From: Onychomys torridus
Lineage: Eukaryota; Chordata; Mammalia; Rodentia; Cricetidae
Reading direction: 5' to 3'
DNA length: 64,000 nt
NCBI RefSeq assembly: GCF_903995425.1
Contig: NC_050463.1
Location: 3,786,294-3,850,293 of the forward strand
Part shown: piece by piece, positions 45,542-57,510 of the stretch
Layout: every line of letters begins with the position of its first letter
Position numbering within the stretch: the stretch's first letter is position 1
Made by a program: the position numbers and the translations under genes
Notes under the pieces: generated by a model
The model's input: only the letters and a program-made list of their open reading frames with translations
Told to the model about the DNA's origin: nothing
Databases searched by the model: none

Positions 45542-46480
45542 TATTATACTCTTCGTGTGGTTTGCTTCCCTGTCTGACACCTGTATGCTTTGATAAAGGA
45601 CTACATCAGCAGTAGAAACTATAGCAGTAACAGCAGTAATTCCCAGCATAATGGCAATAAGTATCCAAACCACTCTTTTAGTCCTTTCCTTCATTTGATC
45701 CAATATATGATGAAGGACAGACACTGAGAAAAATTCTTCTCAGACTTGATCCATTTGCACAGGCATACAAACACCAATCTGGGCTCAAAGTACATAAATG
45801 CTCTGGCAGCTCAAAGTAATAGGGGTACTAGCATTTAAACATGTATATAAAGAAAAATTGGAACAAGGCATATATTCTTTAGATTGACTCAAAGCAGTTT
45901 TCCCAATCATCAACAAATAAGGAAGATGAACGCATGCCATATTAGTATGAGCTCCATTTTTTTGTACAAGGGGACATAGTCTCATTGTTAGAAGTATTTT
46001 CCAGGGCTGGAGAGATGGCTCAGAGGTTAAAAGCACCGACTGCTCTTCCGGAGGTCCTGAGTTCAATTCCCAGCAACCACATGGTGGCTCACAAACATCT
46101 GTAATGAGATCTGGCACCCTCTTCTGTATATATAATAAATAAATAAACCTTAAAAAAAAAGAAGTATTTTCCATATATTCCCCTTCCAAGACTAAATGTT
46201 ATCCAAAGCTTTTATCAGATCCCATAGATGTTCTTGAGTAGATCTTCCCTCTATATGAGGAGAGACAGGGGACTTCCCAGCTCTAACTAGCCCCACAGAA
46301 TCATTATTATGAGTGGTAATGGCATTACTACTGAACCCCATCTTAATTCTTTGCTTTCCCATTTGGTATGAGCACAGTAGCCTTCTGAGACATTTCTACT
46401 CAATTAGAAATGCAGCTTCCAGATGGTATCATCTACAACAGTCACATTTAATCACACCAAGAGAGTTCCTTTATTGTTTC
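45542..46480 (-). pseudogene. antisense ERV env fragment with cleavage site and fusion peptide
   Basis: The minus frame at 45724-45518 includes a furin-type RTKR followed at once by a hydrophobic, Ala/Ile/Thr-rich fusion peptide (ILIAIMLGITAVTAIVSTA) and SIQ, typical of class II TM subunits. Further upstream (46480-45785) other pieces of surface subunit can be read. The TM is cut off exactly by the LTR ending at 45541. A B2 is inserted at 46004-46160. Dead fragment of an ERV in the opposite orientation. Confidence 0.75.
46004..46160 (+). mobile_element. B2 SINE with 13-bp TSD
   Basis: gggctggagagatggctcag head; TSD gaagtattttcca at 45991-46003 and 46161-46173. Body shortened at ggcaccctcttctg as in the 43680 copy. 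Confidence 0.95.
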
Positions 46481-46704
46481 CACCAGACCTGATCTAAAGT
46501 TTCCCAGGTTCTATTAAAGAACTGGGTAGAGAGAGGAACAAGGGATAATGCCATGCACTAAGAGAAATGATAGAGATGTAAACTTGAGTTTGGAGGTCTC
46601 TAATTCTTCAATCTTTTCTTAGATGGGGTGGGAAATATTTTATTAAGGAATCCTGTAACCAGCCAGAGGAGTTGGCTCTCTCCCCATTTGGAAGAAGTAT
46701 TTCT

Positions 46705-46707
46705 TCT

Positions 46708-46771
<64 letters not shown>

Positions 46772-46890
46772 GCCCCTCCCTCCCTCCCTCCCTCCCTCCC
46801 TCCCTCCTTCTCCTCCTTCTCCTTCTCCTTCTTCCCTGTCTCCCTCCCTCCCTCCGTACCTTCCTCTCTTCCTCTCTCTGTCCCCTTCTC
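46705..46890. repeat. (CT)n / (CCCT)n / (TTCTCC)n compound pyrimidine tract
   Basis: Long CT run (46711-46768), then CCCT units and CTCCTT units. ORFs on either strand are repeat artefacts. Confidence 0.97.
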
Positions 46891-47029
46891 TCTCTGTTTC
46901 TCTCAATTACTTTCACACTTTTACTTTAGAGGCCTTTATTCTTAGGTTGTGTTCCTGAGAGGCTTCATATTTGCTCAACACCCTCAGGCTCCTATCTCTG
47001 AATTCTTGGTCCCCAATGAGTGGAACTAA

Positions 47030-47335
47030 TTGTGTAAAATTAGGAGGTGTGCCCTTTTGGAGTACTTATGTCTTATTTGTATAGGTGTGTCAGTATAGGT
47101 GGGCTTTGAGATTTCACAATACCAGTTCAAGGCAAGTGTTTCTTTCATCCTGCCTGCCTGTGTATCAGGATGTAACACTCAGCCCCATGCATGCCTCTGA
47201 AGCTCCCTTCAAGGTGATAATGGGCTAACCCTCTGTCACTGTAATCAATCCCAAAATTAAAATAAAAGCCTTTCATTATAAGAGTTGCCTTGGTCATAGT
47301 GCTTCTTCACAGCAATGGAACAGTCAGTAAGACAC
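47030..47335 (+). mobile_element. MaLR-like LTR
   Basis: ggaggtgtgcccttttggag ... gggctaaccctctgtcactg ... ataagagttgccttggtcat ... cttcacagcaatggaacagt is the order of the same LTR type seen at 16246-16625. Confidence 0.65.
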
Positions 47336-48379
47336 GTTATTCATGTAATATTTTGGTGTACTATCTCTTCGTATCCTGTCCATGTCCTGTGAAGTTGAAA
47401 AAGGCTCAATGGAAGTGTAATGGACTGATTTCCTGACCAAACATTTCATCTGCAGTATGGTAATTTCTAGAAAGTCTTTAATTTCTTAACTTTATTTCCC
47501 CTCCTACATTCATGCTAACCTCACAATGGTGTTTTTTTAAAGAAACGGGTGTGACAGTTCACATTTAACCTTTGACAAGTGTGGATCCCACTTGGACCTG
47601 TAACTGATGGAGGATGGGATCGTCTCAGCTACCCTTGAGTAGAAAGCAACTTTGTGGTTTGCTGCCATCCTGGCTATTATGTCAACAGTACATCACCACA
47701 ATACAGAATTTGGCTCGCCTTTCAGCACAGTCCAATAAAATGTCTAACAATTTATTCTACCAAAACCAGAAAACTGTTGACTGAAGTCATCCTTAATAGA
47801 AAAATGATGAACACAAGACTGACTAAATAGTACAAACAGTGATACCATCTGACTTCAAAACTCGGCATACAACTGCAATTAAAGACTGTACTATCTGGGA
47901 AAGAACAGAGATCATCAGAACATAAGAGGAAACACAGAAAAAAGCTGCAATTAAAATAGTCATTTTTTATACATGAGACCAGGAAACCCAGTAAGCCTGG
48001 CCTAATAGGACCTTTGTGGCCTCTACATGCAAATGTGCTCATGTCACAGACTTTACGCCCTGCACAGAATTAACTGTAGACGGACACTACACCTGAATGT
48101 TCAGTGTCAAGTGCAGAACTTCAAGAAGACACAAGAGAAACTAGAGTTCGGCAAGTTAGCAAATGTGCTTTCCCTGGTGACAGTAAAAGCAGCTGAGGCT
48201 CACTGCATGGTTATGTCGGCAACAACGATGTTTCCACCCTTCTCCCCATGCTCTGCAAATTGCAACAAGTGGAACTAAGTCCCTCAGAGGCCCAACTTCC
48301 TGCTAGGAGCGGAAGACCTCAGGGAACCAAACAGTATGGCATGAGACACAAAGTCTGGCCATAGTTTCCCATCAGCACC

Positions 48380-48860
48380 ATCCCACCCTGGACAAACTCT
48401 ACATGGGCTCCATGGCTCCTCCCCTTGTGGGAACCGTAGCCCTTAACTCACCAGTGGATTCTGAGTTCAAGCCACTCTCCTCATAGTTCTTGGCAGCAAA
48501 TAACAGGTAAAAACATAGGAACACCAGAGTCTCCCACAGCCCCTGAACCTCTAGTCTGAAGCATGTTAGACTGAATGTGGGTTGGGTCAGCCAGGAGGCT
48601 GAATGGCTAGTAAGGTCTGAGGGACAGGAGCACCTGCCTTAGGAACAGGGTGCTGTGAAGAGAAACAGCACAGTGGATCCAAGCCCTTACTTCCACCTCA
48701 GGAACAGAACTGCCCAGCTATGCAAAGATTTGCATTGCAGCAGAACTTGTACCTGGCCTCCAAACTTGACCCCACAGTCTTCCTACACTCAGTGGGCACC
48801 TCCCCTTACTCCTGGGCACAATGTACAGTGGAGTAATTCCCCAGCCTCACAGCTGAAAGG
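48380..48860 (-). pseudogene. decayed KZFP promoter/first exon, copy 2
   Basis: Same region as 58.4 kb. On the minus strand the exon end reads cagaatccactg followed by gtgagt: the donor survives, but two bases are lost so that the ATG is gone. CpG content is low. Confidence 0.75.
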
Positions 48861-49619
48861 GAACCCAGTCAAACCAGGTCAAATGTAAAATAGCTAACTG
48901 ATATTAACCAGGAATCAGCAATTCTAAAAAGGCTCACCTCTATTTGCCTCACACGTGCACATTGGTAATCAAAACAATTACACTTTCCCAGCCTTGTGTG
49001 GTGGCACTGGCCTATGATGCTAGCCATTGGGAGGGCTAGCCAAGGCAGCAAAAGGTTAAACCACCTTGGTCTATGACACCAAAGACCAACAATCAGGGTC
49101 ACAAAAGGGAAAGTAACCAGGGTGAAATATAAAACAGAAAGTTTGGGATCAGCATGACTTGCGTAAGCTGATGGCTCATGCTTAAGTTCTTTAAGATGAA
49201 GCTCTCATACACTACTGTTGGTAGAGAATGAGACAGTCAGTGGAAACATGATTTAGCAATGTTGGAAAAAGCAACACAGGATACCTCAGACTGAGCTCAC
49301 AGTGGCCATGAAGAGCCTGGTTCCCTTGACTCCTTCATGATGCTCACTCAAGCATTGGACCAGACCTTCCCAAGTCTGCCCTCAGGCAGGACACAAAAGT
49401 AGTGTTCCTTGGAGCTTTCATCATGGCATCTGAGAAAACCTTGAACAGGCCAGGCTCCCAAAAGGCCCAACTTCAACCTACACAAACAAAAACACATATG
49501 AAAATAGAAACATATGGATTAATGCATGGAAAAATAGGGCTTAGGAAAAAAAAAAAAAGACATAGAGATTGGAGGTGGAATCCACATAATAGAGAATAAA
49601 AAAAAAATATTAATGACAT

Positions 49620-49870
49620 CAATAGGTGATTTTAAAAACTGTAATTGATATACCTTTCAGTGAAATACTTTTAAAAGAAGAGAGATTCAAATTGTTAATT
49701 CCCCACATGAATTTAGAGCTGGGAATGCTCGTGCTATCCTGGAATGACAACCCATGGAAGGATGAGGCAGGAGCATCACACAAGTTTAACTCCTGTTGTG
49801 GCTGCTGACTAAGTTGACAAAATAACTTGGGCAACTTTATCAGACCCTGCCTCAAAATAACTTTTTGTTT
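49620..49870 (+). mobile_element. old B1-like fragment
   Basis: gggaatgctcgtgctatcct, gatgaggcaggagcatcaca and agaccctgcctcaaaataa are remnants of a B1-type SINE. Confidence 0.5.
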
Positions 49871-50019
49871 ATAACTCAGTGAGAAAGGACAGCAGTGAGC
49901 CCCAAGCATAGGGGAGCTCTAGACTAAGCACCCAGTATTCTCTACCCCAAAAGTGAAAATAGAGTGACAACACCAATATACTGAAATAGGTGGGTTAGAA
50001 GGGAGTGCTCTGACAGAAA

Positions 50020-50190
50020 CCAGCTGGTTGGCTCAGTGAGTAAAGACACTGTAACCAAGTCTGATGGCCTGAGGTCAACCCAAAAGAGAACACATACCTC
50101 CAACTTATCCTCTGACCTTCACATGTGTGCTTTGGCGTGTGTGTTCACACATGTCTCAAGGCCCGAAATTCAAAAATCTTAAAAAGAAAA
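50020..50190 (+). mobile_element. old B2/B4-like SINE
   Basis: gctggttggctcagtgagta head and a gaccttcacatgtgtgc body. Its 3' end is shared with 60595-60665. Confidence 0.6.
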
Positions 50191-51210
50191 CTGAAAACAA
50201 GACAAAAATGCACTAAAACTAAAACATCCAGCAAAATAGCTAGCTATGTTGTAGCTCAACACTGACCAAAACAGAACTCCTTCAGAATAAGGCCAGCATG
50301 GCAATGGGGAGCAAAGCATTTACAGTTCACTTCCTACCAAGTCATCAAGTTATCAACACAGAGTTCCCTTAGGGTGAAATAGGAACAAAAGGTTTTCACA
50401 GCATTACTTTTCTTCTAGGTACCTTCCTTTGGATTAAACAACTAACTCTACTCCAAGTTGGCAAAGAAAAGAAAAACAACAAAAGACAGATGGAAAGCAA
50501 AGAAAGTCATAATAAGAATGATGAATGCAGGGGCTGTCAAATCACACCCTTAGGGGGATGCACCCAGGTCTGTCTCTGTGCTATAGACTTTGCCTCACCC
50601 CTGCTCAAGCAGTGCTTACACAGCATCCAGACTGAACACTGAGTATGCTCTATGGCCATCAGCTCATTACTGAGCTCCTTTCTGCTGGGAACAGTGTATT
50701 GTGGGCACTTCTCACCTCTGAGAATATGTGATCTTAAGAGTAGGCAGTTCAACACACAACTGGGCAGTGACTCCCCCTGGGGCTAAAGTGCTGGATCACG
50801 TATGAATCCTCCTCACTGCTGTCCTGGGCCTATGACACTTGCAAGTATCACTGGGATCTCCACAGAGATGCAGAGAGGTGACAACCACACATGGTCATCC
50901 TCTAACTGTACTGTTGTATAGATGTGGAACAGGTGCAAGAGGGCTTACCTACATCCCATCCAACTGAGACCCCACTCTGTAGTTCTGAGAGTCACTGACA
51001 AACATCATCATCATGCTGTGCTATCTAATAGCCTCCATATCCTATACTGTTAACACCCAGGATAGGCCACCCTTTCCTGAGGGCTATGCAGGTAAGCCAC
51101 TCTGGGACATCTCTTACCTGGCAGGTGAAGTGATACCTTGCTCCTTTCCCCAGCCCTGCTGTGCTGCTAGATGGTTTCTTTAACATCTGGGAACAGAAAG
51201 TAGTGAGTGG
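50191..51210. other. no identifiable gene
   Basis: Unassigned. No consistent exon, repeat or RNA signature seen. Confidence 0.4.
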
Positions 51211-51214
51211 TAGA

Positions 51215-51445
51215 AGGAACTGTGTTTTTAAACTTTATTATACATGTATGGGTGCTTTGCTTACATGTATATCTGTCCTCCACATCTGTGAAGTATCCTC
51301 AGAAATTAGAAGAAATGTGGTGGATCCCCTGGGACTGGAATTACAGACAGTTGTTGTTCACCATGTGGGTGCTGGGAATTGAAACCAAATCCTCTGGAAG
51401 AACAACCAATGCTTTTAACTGTGGAGCCAATCTCTCCAGCCCAGG
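51215..51445 (-). mobile_element. B3/B2-type SINE
   Basis: Minus-strand: tttttaaactttattataca tail side, ccatgtgggtgctgggaatt, ending ccaatctctccagccca. Confidence 0.8.
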
Positions 51446-51549
51446 TCGAATTAAAGTTTTCAAAACAGCCTACAATGAAAGGTTTTAACCTAATTTGACT
51501 CCTAAGTTGCTTCTGGAAATATAAGTACAGTAGTGCATATCTGAATAAA

Positions 51550-51745
51550 GGGCTGGAAAGATGGTTCATAGTTTTCAGACCACTGGCTGTTCTTGAGGAG
51601 GAAGAAATTTCAATTCATTACATTCACATACCATTTGTATCTGCAGTCCCAGAGGACCTGACACAATCTTCTAGGTTCTTCGGGGCAATGAATGCATGTG
51701 GTACATACACACAGATGTAGGAATAATGCCCATCCACATGAATAA
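51550..51745 (+). mobile_element. B3/B2-type SINE
   Basis: gggctggaaagatggttcat head with a diverged body. Confidence 0.7.
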
Positions 51746-52094
51746 AATTTAAGATCTTAAGAACAGAAACACAGGATCTTCTGGATATGTGGTACAGAGA
51801 CATACATCCCAACTCATCACAAGGCCTATCTGAGCTACAGAAAGGATGCTAGGTCAGCTTCTCATACTTTTAAAATACTTTGTCACTGTGTTTCTATGGG
51901 GGGCATGAGGGGGGATATGTATACCACGATGCTTATGGGGCTCAGAAGCAACTTTGTGATGTCTCTCGTTACAACTTTTACATGGGCATTGGGGACCAAA
52001 TTCAGGTAGTCATGTGTTTCATATGCACACAAACACCTTTGCTCACTAAGCCATCTCCTTGGCCCAACCTATCAAAGTACATGCAACCTTTTTT

Positions 52095-52260
52095 CTTTGT
52101 TCTTTGGTTGTGTTTTTGAGACAGTACCACACTGTGTATTCTTGCTGGCATGAAACTCACCACTAGATCAGGGTGGCTTGGAATTCAGAGGACTCTGTCT
52201 GTCTCTGCCTCCAGAGTACTGAGATTAAAGGGATACTGTTAACAACACTGGGCTGTAAAG
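52095..52260 (-). mobile_element. B1 SINE
   Basis: Minus-strand B1: gtttttgagacagtaccaca to gagtactgagattaaaggg. Old. Confidence 0.65.
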
Positions 52261-52504
52261 AAAAGAATTTACAGGATGAACTTGACACTTTGGTATCCTT
52301 AACCAAAAGAGGCCACAAGTAAAACCTGAACTGAGAGGGTGGTGTCAACATGCTTGTACTCGCTGTCTTGTTACCTTAGTGTCATGAGAAGCAATTCCAA
52401 GGTTAAAATCAGGAAGAAGTGAGGATTGTATTTGTGTTTATATAACTACAATGATACAGAATAGATTGGCAGTTGGAGAGTGTCACAGTAAAGATAACAG
52501 ACCT

Positions 52505-53960
52505 TTTCCCCTTATAAAGATACATGTAAAACTTGTCAACAAAATACTCACAAACCAAATACAAGAACATTCAAAAAGAATATCCACCATATTCAAGTAG
52601 GCTTCATCTAAGACATGTAGAGATGAGTCAAGATACAAAAGTCAAGATATGTAATCCACCATATAAACAATCAGAAAGAAAGAAAGAAAACTATGTCATC
52701 ACCTCATTAGATGAAGAAAAGGCCTCTGACAAAATCCAACACCCCTTCATGAGAGAAGTTCTGCAGAGATAAGGGATACAAGAAACATACCTAATCAGAA
52801 GAAAGCAAGTCTACAGCCAACATCAAATTAACTCAAAGTTATTTACCTAAAATCAGAAACAAGCCTCTACTCTTACCATATCTATCCAATATAGAACTGG
52901 AAGTCTTAGCTAGAGCAGTAAGACAACTGAAGGAGATCACGGGGATAAAATTAGAAAGGAAGAAATCAAGGCATTTTTCTTTGCAGATGATGTGATAGGA
53001 TACGTAAGTGACCCTAAAAATTCCACAGAAGAACTGCTGTGGCGGAAAAACATTTTGATCAAAGTTATCTGGATACACAATTAACTCACAAAAGTCAGTA
53101 GCTCTCCATCATATGTACAAATGATGAAGGGAATGAGAAAGAAAGCAGGGACATAATACCTTTCAAAATAGACTCAAATTATCTCAAATATCTTGGGGTA
53201 ATTCTAACCAATGAATGACTTCTATGATAAAACCTTTAAGTCTTTGAAGAAAGAAACTGAAGAAGATATGAGAAGATTGAAAGAATTCCCACACTCATGG
53301 ATCAATAGGATTAACATAGTAAAAACTGGCAACTACCAAAAGCAATCTACAGATTCAATGCAATCCCCATTAATATCCCAATAAAATTATTTATAGATCT
53401 TGAAAGGACAATTTTCAACTTCAAATGAGAAAACAGAAAACCCAGGATAGCTAATGCCATTCTGAATAATAAAAGAACTGCTGGGATTCACACTATTCCA
53501 AATTGCATGTTGTACTACAGAGGTATCATAATAAAAAGTAAATGGTACTGGCATAAAAACAAACATATCAGCCGAGCGGTGGTCCACATGCCTGTAATCC
53601 CAGCACTCGGGAGGCAGAGGCAGGCAGAGCTCTGTGAGTTCGAGCTAACCTGATCTACAAAGCGAGTTCCAGGAAAGGCGCAAAGCTACACAGAGAAACC
53701 TTGTCTCAAAAACAAGCAAGCAAACAAACAAACAAACAACAACAACAAAAAACCCACCATCAATCAATGGAATAAAATTGAAGACCAGACATAAACCCAC
53801 ACTCCTATGGACATCTGGTTTTTTATAAAGAGGCCAGAAATACACACTGGAAAACAGACAGCATCTTCAACAAGTGGTGCTAGACAAACTGGATGTCTGC
53901 ATGTAGAAAAATACAAACAGGTCTATACTCATCATCCTGCACAGAACTCAACTCCACATT
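52505..53960 (+). mobile_element. L1 ORF2 fragment split by a B1
   Basis: ORF2 RT region: the gcagatgatgtgataggat active-site block (FADDVIG), then the acacaattaactcacaaaa block also present at 27540 and 35580. Truncated at both ends; B1 at 53568-53755. Confidence 0.88.
53568..53755 (+). mobile_element. B1 SINE, young
   Basis: Near-consensus B1 with the ggcgcaaagctacacagaga 3' part and an (AAAC)n/(AAC)n tail. Confidence 0.95.
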
Positions 53961-54711
53961 TACAGAAGATTGTATGACCCTGCCCTGTGTGAAATGTTAG
54001 CTGCTGAGTACTGTACGTTCACACACAAGCCACAGCCAAAATGCCCAATGTCTCAATCTTCTCACCTTACTAATGTGAGACATTGAGGTTTACACTTACC
54101 AACATAACAGAGTTGTCCAATTGGAACGTTTAGTGGCTCAGGCTAACCTCCTCAAATTGTACACCAACCAATTTGGTTTTCCTTCATTCACATGGTATGA
54201 ATTAATATATACTGGAAAGTACAGAGAAAGGCACTCTCCCTGCCCAATCAGATCCTTGTCTAAAACACAGACACCCACAGGTCAATGACTTAAAACAACC
54301 TCTAATCTAGCTATGGCCTGGTCTATGTTTCACTGCAGTGTACACAACACACTATTCATTCTATTCTGGTCTCAATGAAGAAACTATGGTCCACACACAA
54401 ATCCTTTTCCTATTAATGCAATGGACAGCCCACTCTGTGACTCAAATGGGTAAGAATTGTGTGATGTTACAAACCTTTAATCAAGAATTGAGGCAGTTGA
54501 GTCAGGAAGACAGCTGGGTCAATGCCCTATGGGCCTAAACACTGGGATCAACCTAACAAACCCTGTCACAAAATATTTTTCTGAAAGCTGGAAGATGCAA
54601 CTGTTCCAGAATTAATGTGCCTTCACAATGAGAAATCATGCCACAAACTTAGAGATTATTTCAGAAAAATCTCTTCAGTAACTACAAGTCTCCAGCTCTA
54701 CCAAATACACA

Positions 54712-55610
54712 AAGGTGCAGCCACTTATAAAATAATTACTCAGAGGCTTATATATTAATTACTGTTTGGTCTATGGCTCAGGATTCTTACATGTAGTATG
54801 AATCTTAAAGAGTCTTATTAATAAAATCAAACCCGAGGCAGGTTATTGGGGTGAATGCTGGAAGAACAAGCCACAGCTATCTCACCTTGCTAGTTCCTCA
54901 GCTGATCCTGTTTCCTCAGGCTGGAAGCTTCTGAGTCCTCCTCCACATGAATCTCAGCTGAACCGTGTTGCTCCAAAGCCTGAACGCTTAACCAACCAAA
55001 TGCTTAACTAACTGCATGCTTTACTACTTAAGTTCCTGGTCCTCACGCCTTATATACCTTTCTCTTTCTGCCCCCACTCCCTGGGATTAAAGGTTGGGTT
55101 TCTGGGATTAAAGGCATGGGTCACCATGCTTAGCTGTTTCTAAAGTGGCCTTGAACTCAGAGATCTGGCTAGCTCTGCCTCCCAAGTGCTGGGATTAAAG
55201 GCATGCACCACCCTGCCCAACTTCTGTTATGGCTTACTCTTCCCATTTTCTAGCCACCATTTTTGGCTTTGTTCTAGTGGCTGTCTGTTCTCTGACCCCA
55301 GATATGTTTATTTCAGGGAACACACAATATTTCAGGGAACACAATACCCACCACACTTACATCTTAAATTAACCCATTTCTATTAATCAATGTATTGCCA
55401 TGTGTCTCATGGCTTTCCCTGTGTTGCATTACATCTTGCTACCCCAGGAGGCTCTCAGCATCTCCTCCAACCCGGCCTTTCTCTTCCCTGTATCTCTGCT
55501 TCAATTTCCCACTTGCCTCTAAACTAACTTGCCATAGGCCAAAGCAGCTTACTTATTAAGCAATGATAGCAATATATATTCATAGCATACAGAAAGACCA
55601 TCCCACAGCA
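54712..55610 (-). mobile_element. LTR family A, split by LTR family B
   Basis: Minus-strand LTR starting tgctgtgggatgg at 55610, reaching aatgggttaatttaagatg at 55362, and resuming left of 54786 (ctgagccatagaccaaacag, ataagcctctgagtaa). Same type as 16678-17211. Confidence 0.75.
54792..55355 (-). mobile_element. nested solo LTR family B with 6-bp TSD
   Basis: TGTGGTGGGTATTGTGTTCC to TTCATACTACA on the minus strand, 564 bases, with a poly(A) side (cctgaaataaacatatctgg). Perfect TSD CTTACA at 54786-54791 and 55356-55361. It contains two B1-like modules (caccaccctgccc and gggattaaaggcatg strings on the + strand). The 6-bp TSD fits a class II ERV. Confidence 0.9.
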
Positions 55611-56620
55611 CTTGGGCAGACATTATCTCTGTGGGATCTGTAAGAAAACTAAAACAATGGATAAGTCTCATAAGGACTAGCTATAATGTTTACAGCCAGT
55701 CTCAGAGTAATGGATAAAGCTTATCTGAAGTTCCGGCTAGAGATGTAAGATGATCGATTATCTTATTTAACCACCTTGGAACTGTTCTGAACAATTTGTA
55801 GTCCAGAGCTGATCGATCTTTGAGTGATGTTTATCGCCTCAATAGCATCATTATGAGCCAGGTAGAATCATTGTTGTGGGCACCATCTTCCTTCTTGAGA
55901 CTTCACAGATCACTGTTAGGAAAATTTATTGTTCACTGTTGAAAACTTAAACATTATTAATACCAAAATGGAAAGCTTAAATTTTAGGATATCACTATAT
56001 CTAAAGAAAGGTTCAAACAAGAATAAGTATGGGGAGAAATAGATTTTTGTCTACAACAGTCCCTAGATTTTGGGTTTCCCTCCATCCCACACCAGGTAGC
56101 TCTTCTGATTGAAACAAAAACTTAATTTTTTAACAATGTGCTTGGATTTAGAGAAAAGCCTCACTTCAACCCCAAAGCCAGCTCTGATTATAATTGAGTC
56201 GAGAGTACAACTTTTCTTGGAAGTAAAAAGATATAGATGTTTCTCTTGAATTTTTTGGGGAGTTGCTTGCTTGCACTTCCTATTTACTCAGGTAACATTA
56301 TTTTCCTTAAGTCTTTGATGGGGTTGAAGACTAGATAGTTACAGTTACACTCATTTCATATCTTAGCTAAGAGCATATTAAGTCCTAGATTTAAATTCTT
56401 CAGGATAGAACAGCTTTTGGAGTAATATCTGTAATTTGCCATTTACCTATGATCTGAATATTTAGCATGTTTCTTACTTGACTTATTCTTGTTGGTTGTA
56501 GTTTCATTTTTGTTTATAATATTACCCTTTCTTTCTCCTGGACAACACTTGGTAATTGTTCTAATTGTACATAGTTTTGTATTAGGTTTTAGAACCTTCT
56601 TATTTAGACAAAAGGGAAAG
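55611..56620 (+). mobile_element. internal region of LTR element D
   Basis: Non-coding internal sequence sharing 56256-56346 with 44528-44626. Ends in the polypurine tract acaaaagggaaag. No gag, pol or env seen, so a non-autonomous element. Confidence 0.55.
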
Positions 56621-56923
56621 TGTAGTGGGTATTTGGTCCACCCATGACCTTGGGCTAGCTGGCTCGATAGAGGCAGTGCTTCTAGTCTGCCTACAAGACC
56701 TCTTATAAAGGAAGAGTGAGGGGGTCTTAAGCTTTCTTGGACGTGGAAGGCTTCCTGGCACATGGTTCAGTGACCTGGTCTGGAGCTTTCCCGATCTTTC
56801 CCTGAGAGATGAAGAGGCAATGTCGTCATCACTTCATTTTGTATAAGTGAGTGTGTGATCTCCATTCCATCCCTTAATAAATAAGTTTTCTTCCCAGAAA
56901 TCCATGGATTTCTCCCATTACCA
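56621..56923 (+). mobile_element. 3' LTR of element D
   Basis: TGTAGTGGGTATTTGG to CCCATTACCA, with ttataaag TATA-like (56702) and a cccttaataaataagttttc polyadenylation region. The 5' LTR was not found. Confidence 0.65.
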
Positions 56924-57291
56924 TAGGCTTATACACTCTACATATGCTGTCAACCTGGAGAAATGCTGCTTACTGCCCTCCTGCTAGCATGTCTTACTCT
57001 GTTTGATTCTTCATAGAATTCAGGACCACCTGCCCACGGTGGTATAACCACAGTGGGATGGGCCCTATTACATTAATCACTAATCAAGAAAATACCCTAT
57101 AGGTATGCCTACAGACCAATGTGACTCTACCTTGTGTCAAGCTGACCAAATCTAACCAGCATACCTACTGAGTCATCTCCCAACCCCCAAAGACAGATTT
57201 ATAAGCAAACCTCAACTCTCTTAACACTTGCTTTTCAGCATATACTTGTGAATACACACACATAAAGTTTTGAAAATCTGTCAAGTTTAGG

Positions 57292-57510
57292 GCTGGAGAG
57301 ATGGCTCAGCAGGTACCACCACTTTTTGCTCTTGTAGAAGTCCTAGGTTTGGTCCCAACACTAATAAAGTGGCACACAATCATCCCTAGATGCTGTTACG
57401 GGGGATCTGATGCCTCCTCCTGTCTTCTATGGGCACAAAACACACATGTGGTGATCATACACATATGCAAGCAGATCACTCATACACATGAAATAACATA
57501 GAAAAATTTA
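57292..57510 (+). mobile_element. B2 SINE shared with 19070-19285
   Basis: gggctggagagatggctcag head. Predates duplication block 1. Confidence 0.85.

Larger units (their letters stand above)
47690..50190. repeat. segmental duplication block 2a (paralog of 57715-60665)
   Basis: Matches in order and orientation: aagactgtactatctgggaa, gtgcagaacttcaagaagac, the KZFP promoter region, and cacaggatacctcagactga with the following sequence to the old SINE at about 50020. Each copy has private SINEs (two B2s only in the other copy). Confidence 0.88.

Noticed and set aside
46608..46945. Ser/Leu-rich and Arg/Glu-rich ORFs on both strands
   Set aside because: Translation of a CT/CCCT pyrimidine tract; no gene features.
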